Of a stretch of DNA of 64,000 bases, positions 8,291 to 17,989 are shown piece after piece. A model generated the notes under the pieces. The model searched no databases and had not been told where the DNA came from. It saw only the letters and a program-made list of their open reading frames with translations. A program made the position numbers and the translations under genes. Each line of letters begins with the position of its first letter. Within the stretch, counting starts at the first letter, position 1. The stretch comes from JAXMBX01 sp046349635. Lineage in GTDB: Bacteria > Planctomycetota > Planctomycetia > Planctomycetales > Planctomycetaceae. The stretch is taken from positions 1-64,000 of the forward strand of contig JAXMBX010000006.1 of the NCBI GenBank assembly GCA_046349635.1, given 5' to 3'.

Positions 8291-9595
8291 TTACGTATTT
8301 CTGATCGCATCCATCGGAGACAACCGCGCCGCCCGCAGAGTCGGATAAAGCCCCCCCGCCACCCCCAGCAGAATACTGAAGCCCATGCTGAACAACAGCA
8401 GTGATACCGATGCGTAAAGCTGCAGCCGCGAGGGCCAGATGGCGTTCACCAGGTGCGTCGCTCCCCACCCCAGGATTGCCCCCAGAATCCCGCCCGCCAG
8501 CCCCAGCAGGCCACTCTCCAGCGTGATCAGCCAGGCGATCTCACCCGACGTCCAGCCATTCGCCTTCAGAATCCCGAACTCCACGAACCTCTCCGAAACG
8601 CTCATCAGCATCGTGTTCAGGATACTCAACACCGCGATCGTCACCCCCAGCGAAGTCATCAAAAACAGGAACAGATCCAGATCGGCACTGAACTGGTCCA
8701 GCCCCTCCGCCCATTGTTCGTGTCCCCGCACGTCGAATGGGTCACCTGCGGTCTCTTCCGCTTTGCCTCCCTGCGGTTTCTGCTGGTCGACGGAATTCCA
8801 GATCTGCGTCCCCATCGTTCCCAACGATGCCCCATTCGGGATCAGCCCATTGATCATCACTGATCCGAGGGCCGATTCCGGCGTTGCTCCCGGCGACCAC
8901 CGTTCTTTCCGCAACAGCGTCCGGATCTCTTTGATCAACTGATTCTGGGAGACACCTTCCTGTGGTTCGACGTAAAAGCTGCAGACCGAATCGGGCGCCA
9001 GCCGAATCAGGTTTCGGACCTGGCCGATATCCACCACGATCGCCACATCCAACAGCACCGACCCGCAGTGGTAAATTCCCACGATCTTCAGGTCACGCCC
9101 ATCCACGCGCAATGTATCCCCGACCTTCTTGTGGAACTCCTGCGCACGATCATTCGGCTGATCACCGCGTTCCACGTCCCCTTGTCGCCGCTGTTCAAAA
9201 ACCGCCCTTCCACGATCTCGTCCCGGTACACTCCCCGCTTCAACTTGTTCCGCGAGTCGATGTCCGTCCCGAACAGAAACCGCGGCGGGCTGATCACCAT
9301 CTTCCCCTCGACCAGGTTGGCCCGGGTCCACACTTCCGCATTCACCCCCTGCACTCCCGGCAACCGTGCGATCTTCTCTCCCCATTCCGCCGGAATTCGG
9401 CTGTGGAATCGGCGCCCCCGATTGGATCACGACGACCCCCGGGATTCGCCCGAACGTGTCGGAGATCAGGTGGTCAATCCCTCCCGCGACAGAGTACAGC
9501 CCCACCATTCCCAAGATCGCGACCGTCAGCCCGGACAAGGCCAGCAGCGACCGCGCCGGTCGGGCCGTCAGATTGCGAAACGCCAGCGTCAGCAT
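8291..9595 (-). CDS. FtsX-like ABC transporter permease (two compensating frameshifts)
   Basis: This is a 434-codon open frame, but residues about 70-150 are out of frame. The proper sequence in that stretch is in another frame at 9363-9140 (GVNAEVWTRANLVEGKMV and so on). One indel near 9385 and one near 9150 cancel out. The true protein has an N-terminal membrane helix (RSLLALSGLTVAILGMVGLYSV), a MacB-type periplasmic core domain, and three C-terminal helices of the FtsX domain (LFLFLMTSLGVTIAVLSILN onward) ending in SPMDAIRNT. It pairs with the ATPase at 7478-8149. The indels look like sequence errors because both halves are well conserved. Confidence 0.85.
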   Translation of the reverse strand: MLTLAFRNLTARPARSLLALSGLTVAILGMVGLYSVAGGIDHLISDTFGRIPGVVVIQSGAPIPQPNSGGMGREDRTVAGSAGGECGSVDPGQPGRGEDGDQPAAVSVRDGHRLAEQVEAGSVPGRDRGRAVFEQRRQGDVERGDQPNDRAQEFHKKVGDTLRVDGRDLKIVGIYHCGSVLLDVAIVVDIGQVRNLIRLAPDSVCSFYVEPQEGVSQNQLIKEIRTLLRKERWSPGATPESALGSVMINGLIPNGASLGTMGTQIWNSVDQQKPQGGKAEETAGDPFDVRGHEQWAEGLDQFSADLDLFLFLMTSLGVTIAVLSILNTMLMSVSERFVEFGILKANGWTSGEIAWLITLESGLLGLAGGILGAILGWGATHLVNAIWPSRLQLYASVSLLLFSMGFSILLGVAGGLYPTLRAARLSPMDAIRNT

Positions 9596-9680
9596 CGAAG
9601 TCTCGGTCCAGGAGTCGTAAAAAGCGCAAAAAAAGAGAGGGGCCTCTCCGGCACCCTCTCTGAAATTGTAGCGAGTCGTC

Positions 9681-11165
9681 TCAGGACTTACTTTGCTGAT
9701 TGGAAGATTCTTCCGGCGGCACTCCGTTCACCCACGGCCCCGCCAGTTTCATGAAGTCCATCTGTTCGACAGTGCTCCCGTAATCTCCCGCCTTCCAGCC
9801 GGGGATATGATTCGGCTTCGCCTGCTCCTTCGACATCTTCTCCCACTTCTGGGCCCAGCTTGAGTCTCCGTCGCTCACCTTTTTGGTCTCGGGATCGTAA
9901 TGATACACCTTCCCGTAGCGGTAGCTCATCGCCCCCAGAGTCACGATGATGATCGCCGCCGCTCCCAGGTCGGAGGAGTTGTTCACCAATTCCGGTTTCC
10001 CGGCCCGCACCGCATCGATGAAGTTCTGGAAGTGCGCATCGTCGTCGAGCCGGACGGCCTTCCGACACGGATCACTTCCTCCTTCAATTTGCTGTCCATC
10101 GTCACGTTGGGGCGTTCGGGGATAAACGTAAACTCTTCAAGTCCTCTCCGTTCCCAAACACGAACGAGCCGAAGTGTCCCCGGATCAGCTGCGTGATCGG
10201 CGTCTTCTCGGCGCATCGTCGCGGTGATCGTCGCCTGCACTCCCTCGTGGAAGTCCGCCACGATCGTCGCCACGTCCGCTACGTCCCGCCCATCCAGTTC
10301 CGGAGTAGACCCCCTGCTCCGACGACGCGCCCCGGTAAGCGGAAGGAGACCGGTCGCCTTCAGCATCGAAGTGGTCCGATGGACAAACAGGTCGGTGTAC
10401 ATCCCCGGCCAGATTCCCAGAACCGACGCCATTGGCAGAACCGCGCCCGGTCAAACGGTTGATCTTGCGTAGCCCCTGCCCACACCCAGGAACTTTTTCC
10501 AGTTCACCGTCTGCGGATTCATCGTCTTGTCGAGGCTGTAATCGCCGCGCCACTGTCCGAACGGCGAGTTCCCGGAAGAATTCCGTCTGGAACTGCAGCA
10601 CCTTTCCGATCTTCCCTTCCTGCAGCAGTTCACGGCGCCACATCCCACACCGGCAAGCTCGTCGATTGCACACCCACCTGGCAGACTCGACCTGTGTCCT
10701 TCCAGGTTTGGACCAGATCAGCTTCCTGCAGTGTGCGTCATCGGCTTTTCGCAGTACACCGCTTTTCCCGCCTTCATGGCTGCGATGGCCTGGTGGGCAT
10801 GCCAGTGGTCCGGCGTCGCGATGCACACCGCATCGATCTCCTTGTCCTCCAGCAGTTCCTTGTAATCGCCATACGTCTTCGGCTCCGACCCGAACCCATC
10901 CTTAACCAGCGCGACCGCCGCCGTTGATCGTCCACGTCGCGCACGGCGGCGATTTCGATATTCGCCCCGGCCTTCTTGAGGTTCGTCAACGCCTTGATGT
11001 GCGACCGCCCCGGCGACCGATTCAATCAGCCCGATCCGCAACTTCTCATTGCTCCCCGCGGCTTTGGCGGACGCAGTCGCGAACTGGGAAACCACTCCGG
11101 CGGCGACGGCGGCGGTTCCGGTGGTCTGTAGAAAATCGCGGCGGGTGACAGACGAAGTTCTCCAT
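9681..11165 (-). pseudogene. Gfo/Idh/MocA family oxidoreductase, secreted by Tat, multiply frameshifted
   Basis: The reading frame changes many times, but the pieces join into one dehydrogenase of about 450 residues. The N-terminus has a twin-arginine signal (SVTRRDFLQTTGTAAVAAGVV). A Rossmann start (KLRIGLI) follows, then GDYKELLEDKEIDAVCIATPDHWHA and MKAGKAVYCEKPMTHT, the classic Gfo/Idh catalytic EKP motif. The C-terminal piece (9681-10010) has GAMSYRYGKVYHYDPE, common in planctomycete copies. The start ATG at 11165 has AGGGGA upstream. The protein probably acts on sugars in the periplasm. A true loss of function or indel errors would both explain the breaks; conserved blocks in every frame favour errors. 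Confidence 0.8.
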
Positions 11166-11227
11166 ATCAAAGTCCCCTGGACATGACGTGTCGAAATGTT
11201 GGTGAGTGACAAACGTGAGAAGGTTTT

Positions 11228-11260
11228 GGGTGCCATGCCCGCATCTTTAACAGCATAGGC
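11228..11260. repeat. REP-like dispersed palindromic repeat, copy 2
   Basis: The 19-base core GGGTGCCATGCCCGCATCT is identical to that at 8198-8216. The right arm here is poorer (GGCATG within GCATAGGCATGTGCC), so the hairpin is weaker. It lies upstream of the oxidoreductase gene, in the space before DUF1501. Confidence 0.5.
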
Positions 11261-11380
11261 ATGTGCCCGTTGCAGAATGCTCCATTAAAGGCCACCAGAA
11301 CGGGCGGTATACGCCCCACTTTCGACTCCTGCAAGAACGGCGAATGCCTCACCCCGGATAATGCCCGAACCGCACAGATT

Positions 11381-12829
11381 CTACATCATGCCAGGGTTCG
11401 CGCCAACCTCTCCATGCACGTCCGTCAGCCGGAAATTACGTCCCGCATAACGCACCGTCAGCTTCTCGTGGTTGATCCCATCAGGTGCAGCAACGTCGCG
11501 TGGAAGTCGTGCATGGACCCGTCCCTCGACCGCCAGATGTCCGAAATCATCCGTCTTCCCGTGAGCGAATCCCGGCTTCACCCCCGCCCCCTGCCAACCA
11601 CATCCGTAAAGCCTCCCGGGTTGTGATCCCGGCCGGTCCCGTTTTGTTGGGCGCTTCGGGGAGGTCCGTCCGAATTCGCTCCCCCACCAGACCAGCGTCT
11701 CATTCAGCAGTCCCCGCTGCGCCAGATCCTGCAACAATCCCGCAATCGGCCGATCTACCGCCCGCGCGTGATCCGCATGCTTCGGCAGATTCGAATGCTG
11801 ATCCCAGGCGGGATTGGCGGTGTTGTCCCCGTAGGTCACCTGCACGAACCGCACCCCCGATTCCGACAGCCGTCGGGCCAGCAGGCACTTTCTTCCAAAG
11901 TCGTCCGTCGCCGTTTCCCCGATCCCATACAGCTTCTGCGTTGCGGATGTCTCCTGGCTCAGGTCCATCGCGTGCGGCATGTTCGTCTGCATCCGCCACG
12001 CCAGTTCATACGACCGAATGACCGCGTCAATCTCCCCATCTCCCGGATGCCGTTCTTGCTGGCGCGGGTGAGTTCGCGGATCAGGTCCAGTTGTCGCCGC
12101 TGCTCCTCCGCCGACAAATCGAAGTTCCCTACGTTCTTGAGCGCCCGTCCTGTGCGAGCGGTGTTCCCGCCTTTCCGATCGGCGTCCCCTGGTACACCGC
12201 CGGCAGGAACGCATGGTTGTAGTTTCGGACTCCTCCGTTCCCTGCCGAGGGAGCAATCGTGACGAACGCCGGCAAATCCCGGTTCTCCGTTCCCAGCCCG
12301 TACGACAACCACGACCGAAACTCGGCCGTGCGTTATTCGTCGCCCCGCAATGCAAAACAGCGTCGCCGGTCCATGGGCGACCCCTTCGGTCTGCATCCCA
12401 TGCAGGAAGCACAATTTGTCCGCGTGTTCCGCGGTCGCCGAAAACAGTTCCGACACCCGCTTCCCCGTCTGGCCGTATTCGCGGAATTTCCACGGCGATT
12501 TCATCACCCGCTGGCTGGACTGCCGCTTGCCCGTATTCGCGATCACGCGCGCATCGTCGAACGGCATCTGTTTGCCATCGTGTTTCTCCAGCGCGGGCTT
12601 CTCATCAAAACTGTCCACCTGGCTGGGACCACCCTGCATGAACAGGAAGATGATCCGTTTCACCTTCCAGGAAAATGGACCGGTTTCGGCGCCCCAATGG
12701 ATCCGCCACACTCGCCGCGCGTGCCTGTTCCGCCGCCATTCCCGCCAGCGCAATTCCACCGAACCCGCAGGCCATCGTCTGCAGGGCACTTCGGCGAGAA
12801 AGAGAAGTTCGAACTCGTTCCACGTTCAA
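11381..12829 (-). pseudogene. DUF1501 (sulfatase-like) protein, multiply frameshifted
   Basis: Fragments in all three frames assemble into one DUF1501 protein of about 480 residues. The Tat-like N-terminus is SRRSALQTMACGFGGIALAGMA, then VKRIIFLFMQGGPSQVDSFDEKP (the metal-site block of the alkaline phosphatase-like fold), ADKLCFLHGMQTEG, CLLARRLSESGVRFVQVTYGD, WWGSEFGRT, and the family ending KLTVRYAGRNFRLTDVHGE. Planctomycetes usually place this gene next to a PSCyt1/DUF1549/DUF1553 gene, and that gene is found just upstream here (13237-16194). The biochemical role of the pair is not established. Confidence 0.85.
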
Positions 12830-12924
12830 TAATCCTAACGTAAGTCACTCAAGTAACTGGACGATGTTATTTTCCTCAGACCGAATTCAATCATCAAGCA
12901 CAATCTCATTATCTGGCGGTGTCT

Positions 12925-13172
12925 ACTGACTGAAGGCCCGAAAAATTCCGATTCCAATTCCGATCAGGAACGCTAACCCACCCCACGCTAATGCAGGCGA
13001 TCCATGCTCCCCCAAGTATTCCACAACACCCGCAGGGGGCGTGGGTCGAATATTCTCGTGGGTAGATCAGTCCCGTAATTCCTGGAATGAGAAACCCTGG
13101 TCCAAGCACTAGAACTTTCCACTGTTCTCTTGCGGCGAAGAAGTCAAGAGAGGAATGAAGATCATCAGGCAT
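12925..13172 (-). pseudogene. small two-helix membrane protein, one frameshift
   Basis: Reading from ATG at 13172 gives a hydrophilic N-terminus (MPDDLHSSLDFFAAREQWK), a first membrane helix (VLVLGPGFLIPGITGLIY) and then a frame change near 13055. The second frame continues TPPAGVVEYLGEHG and a second helix ALAWGGLAFLIGIGIGIF to a TAG at 12925. The two hydrophobic helices in different frames suggest one broken gene of about 82 residues. No family is recognised and the ribosome-binding site is weak. Confidence 0.45.
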
Positions 13173-15573
13173 CCGAAAATAACGAAGGCTCCTGCCAGCA
13201 ATCGTCGTCGAAACCAGGTTGATGTTTGCGTAGTCCTCAATCCAGATATCGATAATCACTGGAGGCAAACAACCCTTGCACGACCCGGGTCCACGTTTCG
13301 ACGGGTGTGACTTTTGATTCCCGTTCTCGTTTCAGATATTCCACCACGGCCTGGGCCTCGCTCTCCGTCGGCAATCGCCCCAGGATCATCCGATAGGCCA
13401 GATTCAGCCGGGCCTTCTCGTCTGTGGGAACCTCCTTGATCAGCCGCTCCGCCGTCTTCTTGGACTGTTCCCGGACGAAGGGGTGATTCATCAGGAGGAG
13501 TGCCTGCGGGACGATTACGCTGGTGGCTCGTGCCCCGGTCACCAGGCTGGGGTCCGCCAGGTCAAACGCCTCGAGGAACTCCGGCAGGTTGTTCCGAAAC
13601 GCGGGGAGATACACGCTCCGCCGATTCCCGCTCGGCTGAAAGTTGTAATCGCTCACGAGTTTCTTGTCGAAGCCCGGCCCGCCTCGCATCTCATCCAATG
13701 TCCCCGCGCAGACCAGCATCCCGTCCCGCAGGCATTCCGCATCCGGCCGTCTTCGATTGCCGTGCGACAGCCGGCGGTTCTCGGATCTTTTCGTGGCTTT
13801 GCGGCGTGACGGCAGCTTACCGAGTCAGTAGGTCCTGGAGAGCATGATTTCTCGCACCAGTTTCTTGACCGACCAGCCTTCCGCAACGAACTTGATAGCC
13901 AGTGCATCCAGCAGTTCCGGATGCGAAGGCAGTTCCCCGTCGTGCCGAAGTTATCGACCGATCGCACCAGTCCTGCCCGAACAGCCAGTGCCATGTGCAG
14001 TTGACCATCACCCGTGCGGTCAGCGGGATTCTTTCCGTCTCCAATCCAGCGTGCCAGTTCCAGACGCCCGCTCTGGTCTGCAGGAAAACCAGGTGATGAA
14101 ATCTTTCGAAACACTTCGAGGACAGCTCGGGGGGCCATCTCTCCCAGGTTGTGGACGCTCCCCCGGATATGAACGGCGATCTCTTTCACCGGCTTCGTCT
14201 CGCGGACGGTCATCGCCATGTCGCGCGGCGGGGCTTGATCCGCTAGCTTCTTCCGCTCCTCCTTGAGCTTCGACATCTCCGTCTGCATCGCCACCGCGTT
14301 GGATTTCTGTTCGCCGGCTTCTTTGGAAGTCGTCGCCGCGGGTTTGTCTTCCTGCGGAATGAACTGCATCGCGTCCGCGACGACAATCCCATCCGTTCCT
14401 TCGTTGGAGACGATCACAAAGCACTGCCCGGCCACTTCGAACCGATACACCCCCAGGCTCAGGAACATCCCGTCACTCCCCGGGGTTTCCTGCTGGTTCA
14501 GGGTGATCGTTTTCTCCCCCTCGGCACTGAAGACAGTCACCGGCGTTTTCTTACTGCGATTAGAAGCGGCGGTGTAGGCCATCCGCACTTCATAAAAACC
14601 ATCTTTGGGAAGCTGCGGCAGAAATGTGAGCGTCCGCTCTCCCTTCCCCTTGTTTCCGTCGAGTGCATATCCTTCCCCGACATAGGGCAGCACGTTCTGA
14701 GAGATTTCCCACTCTCCCACTTTTTTCGCCTGGGCATCATCCACCACAATCCCCGCCAGCTCTTTCACAGGAACGACCCGTTTTGGGACGGACTTTTTCT
14801 TTCCTCCGGTGAGCTTCTTATCCAGCTCCTGAATCTTATTGTCCAGCACGGCGAGTGCCTGATCCCGCGCCTTGTAGATCGCCTCCTGCTCCGGCGGCAG
14901 CAGGATCGGGGCTTCGATCCATTTGGAGACGTTGGCGTGTTCCATCGTCTGGACGTTCTTCAGGATTCCCGCCAGCGCGTAGTAATCCTTCGTCGTGATC
15001 GGATCGAACTTGTGGTCGTGACAGCGGGCGCGGCCGATCGTCTGTCCCAGCATCGACTTACCGATGACATCCAGTTGCTCATCGACCACGTCCATGTCGA
15101 GCTGATGCTTGTCCTGCTCTTCCAGGTTCGTATTTCCGAGCATCAGGAAAGTTGTGGCGACAAGGTTGCGCTGTCGTGTCGTCAGGTCCGAATCCGGAAG
15201 CAGATCCCCTGCGATCTGTTCGATGACGAACCGGTCATAAGAACGATCCGAGTTGAATGCCTCGATGACATAATCGCGATAGCGCTTGAGCTTCGAGGAA
15301 CACGAAGCCGCGCAGCGTCAGTGACTCTCGAAGCGGACGACATCGAGCCAATGACGCCCCCAGCACGGCTCACCGAAGTGAGGAGGCGAGCAACTGATCG
15401 ATCAGTCTGGGCCAGGCCTCCGGCGACGTATCATTCACGAACGCATCGATTTGCGGGTGTAGGTGGAAGTCCCACAGGTCGAAATGAGCGCGGCGAGCGA
15501 GCGTCGCACGGTCGCCTCCGCGGCTGGTTGCAGATGTTCTTTCTCAACCGCGCGGCAATGAAGGGATCAAGAA

Positions 15574-15589
15574 TGTTCCACGTGGAACA
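15574..15589. promoter_or_regulatory. parS-like ParB-binding palindrome 1
   Basis: TGTTCCACGTGGAACA is a perfect 16-base palindrome that fits the bacterial parS consensus (TGTTNCACGTGAAACA) with one change, and matches the form reported for pseudomonads except for the last base. It lies inside the reconstructed cytochrome gene, where the minus strand reads STWN. No parA, parB or dnaA gene is in the window. Confidence 0.65.
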
Positions 15590-15651
15590 TTCTGTGGACG
15601 TTTCTGTGGAACTTTCTGTCGAACTCGGGGGGCCCGCGAGGGCGCCCAAAA

Positions 15652-15667
15652 TGTTCCACGTGGAACG
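15652..15667. promoter_or_regulatory. parS-like ParB-binding palindrome 2
   Basis: TGTTCCACGTGGAACG matches site 1 in 15 of 16 bases and starts 78 bases after it. Clustered sites of this kind are the normal arrangement near chromosome origins. The bases between the two sites carry further degenerate copies of the GTGGAAC half-site. Confidence 0.65.
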
Positions 15668-16282
15668 ACCTGGTGGAGCGACCGGCTGAGGAGACTGGTA
15701 CGACCAGTAATTCGATTTCGCCGGGTCCATTACGGTGGATGGTTGCGCGGGTTTGATGTCGATACGTGGATCAGGTGCGCGGGATTTGACCCACTGTTGA
15801 AATCCCGGATCGCTGCGTCGAGAATTTTCCTTGGGGGGCATCTTTGAGATCCCCGCCGTATTTGAGCGCCTGGATCAGGGAACTTTCCTCGGGCTTGCCG
15901 ACGATAATCACATCGCCACTGTCACCCCCTGCCACCAGCCCGGGAATCGAGCTTCAAGCCTCCGCGGACCTTCTTCTCCGTGGAGTGGCACTCATAGCAG
16001 TGAGTCACGAGGAGAAGCGGATTTTCTGTTCGAAGAACTCGGCCCCTGCTGTGGGATTTTTGGGGAGTTTTTTGGGGGGAGGGTTGTTCCTGGTAGTTTT
16101 TTTCCTGGGAGGTCTTGTCGCCGTCGGCCGTGGGCAAGGTGTTCCCCGCGATCAAAAAAACGGCGAGCAGGATCAAGCGGCGGAACAGCCGCATCGCACA
16201 CGCTACCGAGTCATCGGAAATCGGGGATTGTCCTGATCGTACCCCACCCCTACGGAAGGAATCTATTGCGGTTATCCTTGAT

Positions 16283-17377
16283 TTATTTGGTCACGCGGCC
16301 GAGGCCGAACTGATCGCCGCAGCGGACCGGATTGGTGCCTGCGAAGTGGATTTCAACGGCTTCTCCAGAATGGACTGCGGTCCCGTGTTCATCAGTGAGT
16401 CAGCAAGGATGTTTTGAGTAGCGACGTCCACCATCCCCGTGGAGGGATAGCCGTATTTTCCATCAGGCTGAAGGTAATCCAGCCCGGCTGTTCCCGGACC
16501 GCAAAGCTGACCGTCTGTTTCGGAGGCATGACGGTCGCATCGAAGACGTGCATCCGGCTGTTTGCGGCGTCGCAGACCAGAGTTCTGTTTCATCGGGAGT
16601 GAGGCCAATTCCGTGGCTGGGGCAGCCATGCCGTTTCACGGGCCCTTTCTGAAAGCCTTCGACTTCCACCCGGTGGGGTTTCTTGCCGGTGGCCAGATCT
16701 CCGATTTCAAAGCCGAGCAACTCATTCACGGTTACGAAACAGAGGGTCTGCTTACCATTCACGGTGAAGGGGCGAATGCCGGCGGCGAAGGGGCCGATGG
16801 TCTTGACGACCTGATGGCTCTCCGTCTCCGCGACCGTCAGGAGTGGCGACTTGATCCCGGCCAGATATGCTCGCTTCCCATCAACCCGATGATCGTGTTG
16901 TGTGCCGCGGATCGGGAAATTTTGGCGAGGATCTCACCGTCGCCGTCGACCACATGCCAGTCATCTTTCTCGAGTGGGGAGATAGATCACCTTCCCATCG
17001 GAGTCGGATCGACATCGATCCGCAGCCTCCAGGATAGTACCGTTCCCAGAGCAATTTGTCAGTCGTCAAGGTCAAAGGCCTGCAACGTCCGGATAGTGCT
17101 CACGTACAGCCGCTTGGTGGCGACGGGCACGCCGAATCCCTTTCACATTGAGGGGCTTTCCGTGCTCATCGACTCCTGTGTCGGAATCCTGCGGACGAAC
17201 TTGTGCCCGTTATCGATATCGAAGACGACGATGCCGTGCCCGCCGAACTCCAGGTAGTTGCGGATTCCGGGGACTGCGACGTAGAGCAAACGTCTCGTCT
17301 CTTCCGCACCAGGGGAGTTCCACTCCCCCATAGTAGAAACAACAGATCACAAGGAGGGTGAGACAGCGGCGGAGCAT
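16283..17377 (-). pseudogene. secreted beta-propeller (YVTN/WD-like repeat) protein, multiply frameshifted
   Basis: The start at 17377 gives a signal-like N-terminus (MLRRCLTLLVICCFYYGGV). After a frame change it reads RRLLYVAVPGIRNYLEFGGHGIVVFDIDNGHKFVRRIP, a typical blade of a YVTN-type propeller. Later pieces are ATKRLYVSTIRTLQAFDLDD, KQTLCFVTVNELLGFEIGDLATG and HGIGLTPDETELW. It ends AVEIHFAGTNPVRCGDQFGLGRVTK at 16283. At least six frame changes are needed. Length and blades suggest a seven-bladed periplasmic propeller; the ligand is unknown. Confidence 0.7.
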
Positions 17378-17683
17378 GGGAGTGCCTCGGTGTCGGGACA
17401 GGAAAATGAAATGGAGTTGTGAGAGGAATGCAGTGTATCTGATTCTGTTCGCCAGAACAGGTTTGTTGTGGGGTGTAGGCAAGTGGGGAAAGATTGTTTT
17501 TCGGTTCGAAGGGGAGATGATCTGGGGGCTGCGGCAGTACAGCTTGACCCCACACCACACGCCCTGCGGGCGTGTAGGCCACCCCGGTCAAGAGACGTAT
17601 CGACCATGCTGGAGGCTGCGCTCGCTTGACCCCAGCCACCTGGTCACATCGAATTGAAGTAGTTCCAATGGCTGCGCTACACA

Positions 17684-17715
17684 GGTAGCCGGAGTACCGG
17701 CAACCTGTGCTACAC
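17684..17715. repeat. 32-base dispersed repeat, copy 1
   Basis: The element reads GGTAGCCGGAGTACCGGC followed by AACCTGTGCTACAC. It is found again at 17849-17880 with one difference (GGGGTACC for GGAGTACC). Both copies follow a shared TGGCTGCGC. Its centre GCCGGAGTACCGGC is itself palindromic, so the element can fold. Confidence 0.7.
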
Positions 17716-17848
17716 GATCAGAGACAGAAGTAGACCTCTTGTGCCTGATGGCACCCACACGCCGGGGTACCGGCGAATGGGCCACCCAAACAACGGGGGG
17801 CGAGGGTGAATGCGTGTCGGGTGAAGTGGTTCCTGTGGCTGCGCCCTG

Positions 17849-17880
17849 GGTAGCCGGGGTACCGGCAACCTGTGCTACAC
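17849..17880. repeat. 32-base dispersed repeat, copy 2
   Basis: This copy matches 31 of 32 bases of that at 17684-17715 and is in the same orientation 165 bases away. It is probably a short non-autonomous repeat of this genome. Confidence 0.7.
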
Positions 17881-17989
17881 AGGAGTTGGTGGATTTCCGG
17901 GAAAGTCTTCTTCTGCCCGGCTCTCCTCTTTATTTCCGGGGGCGCAAAAGGGAATACTGGGGTCAACACCGTTTCGTCGCAGGTTTTCG

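Larger units (their letters stand above)
13237..16194 (-). pseudogene. planctomycete cytochrome PSCyt1-DUF1549-DUF1553 protein, multiply frameshifted
   Basis: The N-terminus at 16194 is a signal peptide (MRLFRRLILLAVFLIAG). It is followed by the PSCyt1 haem motif (CYECHSTEKKVRGGLKLDSRAG). A DUF1549 segment follows (LDPFIAARL, then GLPPTPA), a second haem-site region reading RARCHDHKFDPITTKDYYALAG where CxVCHDHK is expected, a long insert with coiled-coil character, and DUF1553 (SVYLPAFRNNLPEFLEAFDLADP and the ending LFASSDYRYLD). At least eight frame changes occur. Two parS-like sites lie in the linker between PSCyt1 and DUF1549. It is normally exported and paired with the adjacent DUF1501 protein. 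Confidence 0.85.
17378..17989. other. gene-free region between divergent genes, rich in short repeats
   Basis: This 612-base stretch has no supported gene. It contains the hairpin ACACGCCC-TGC-GGGCGTGT (17567-17585) and a duplicated 32-base element listed separately. A third partial relative of that element (GCCGGGGTACCGGCGAA) is at about 17762. It should also hold the promoters of the two divergent propeller genes. Confidence 0.55.

Noticed and set aside
8504..8943. Open frames on the plus strand across the permease gene
   Set aside because: They are shadows of the FtsX C-terminal domain, which is clear on the minus strand.
17567..17585. Hairpin ACACGCCC-TGC-GGGCGTGT as a terminator
   Set aside because: There is no T-run on either side, and no gene ends nearby; it is listed only as a hairpin in the intergenic region.
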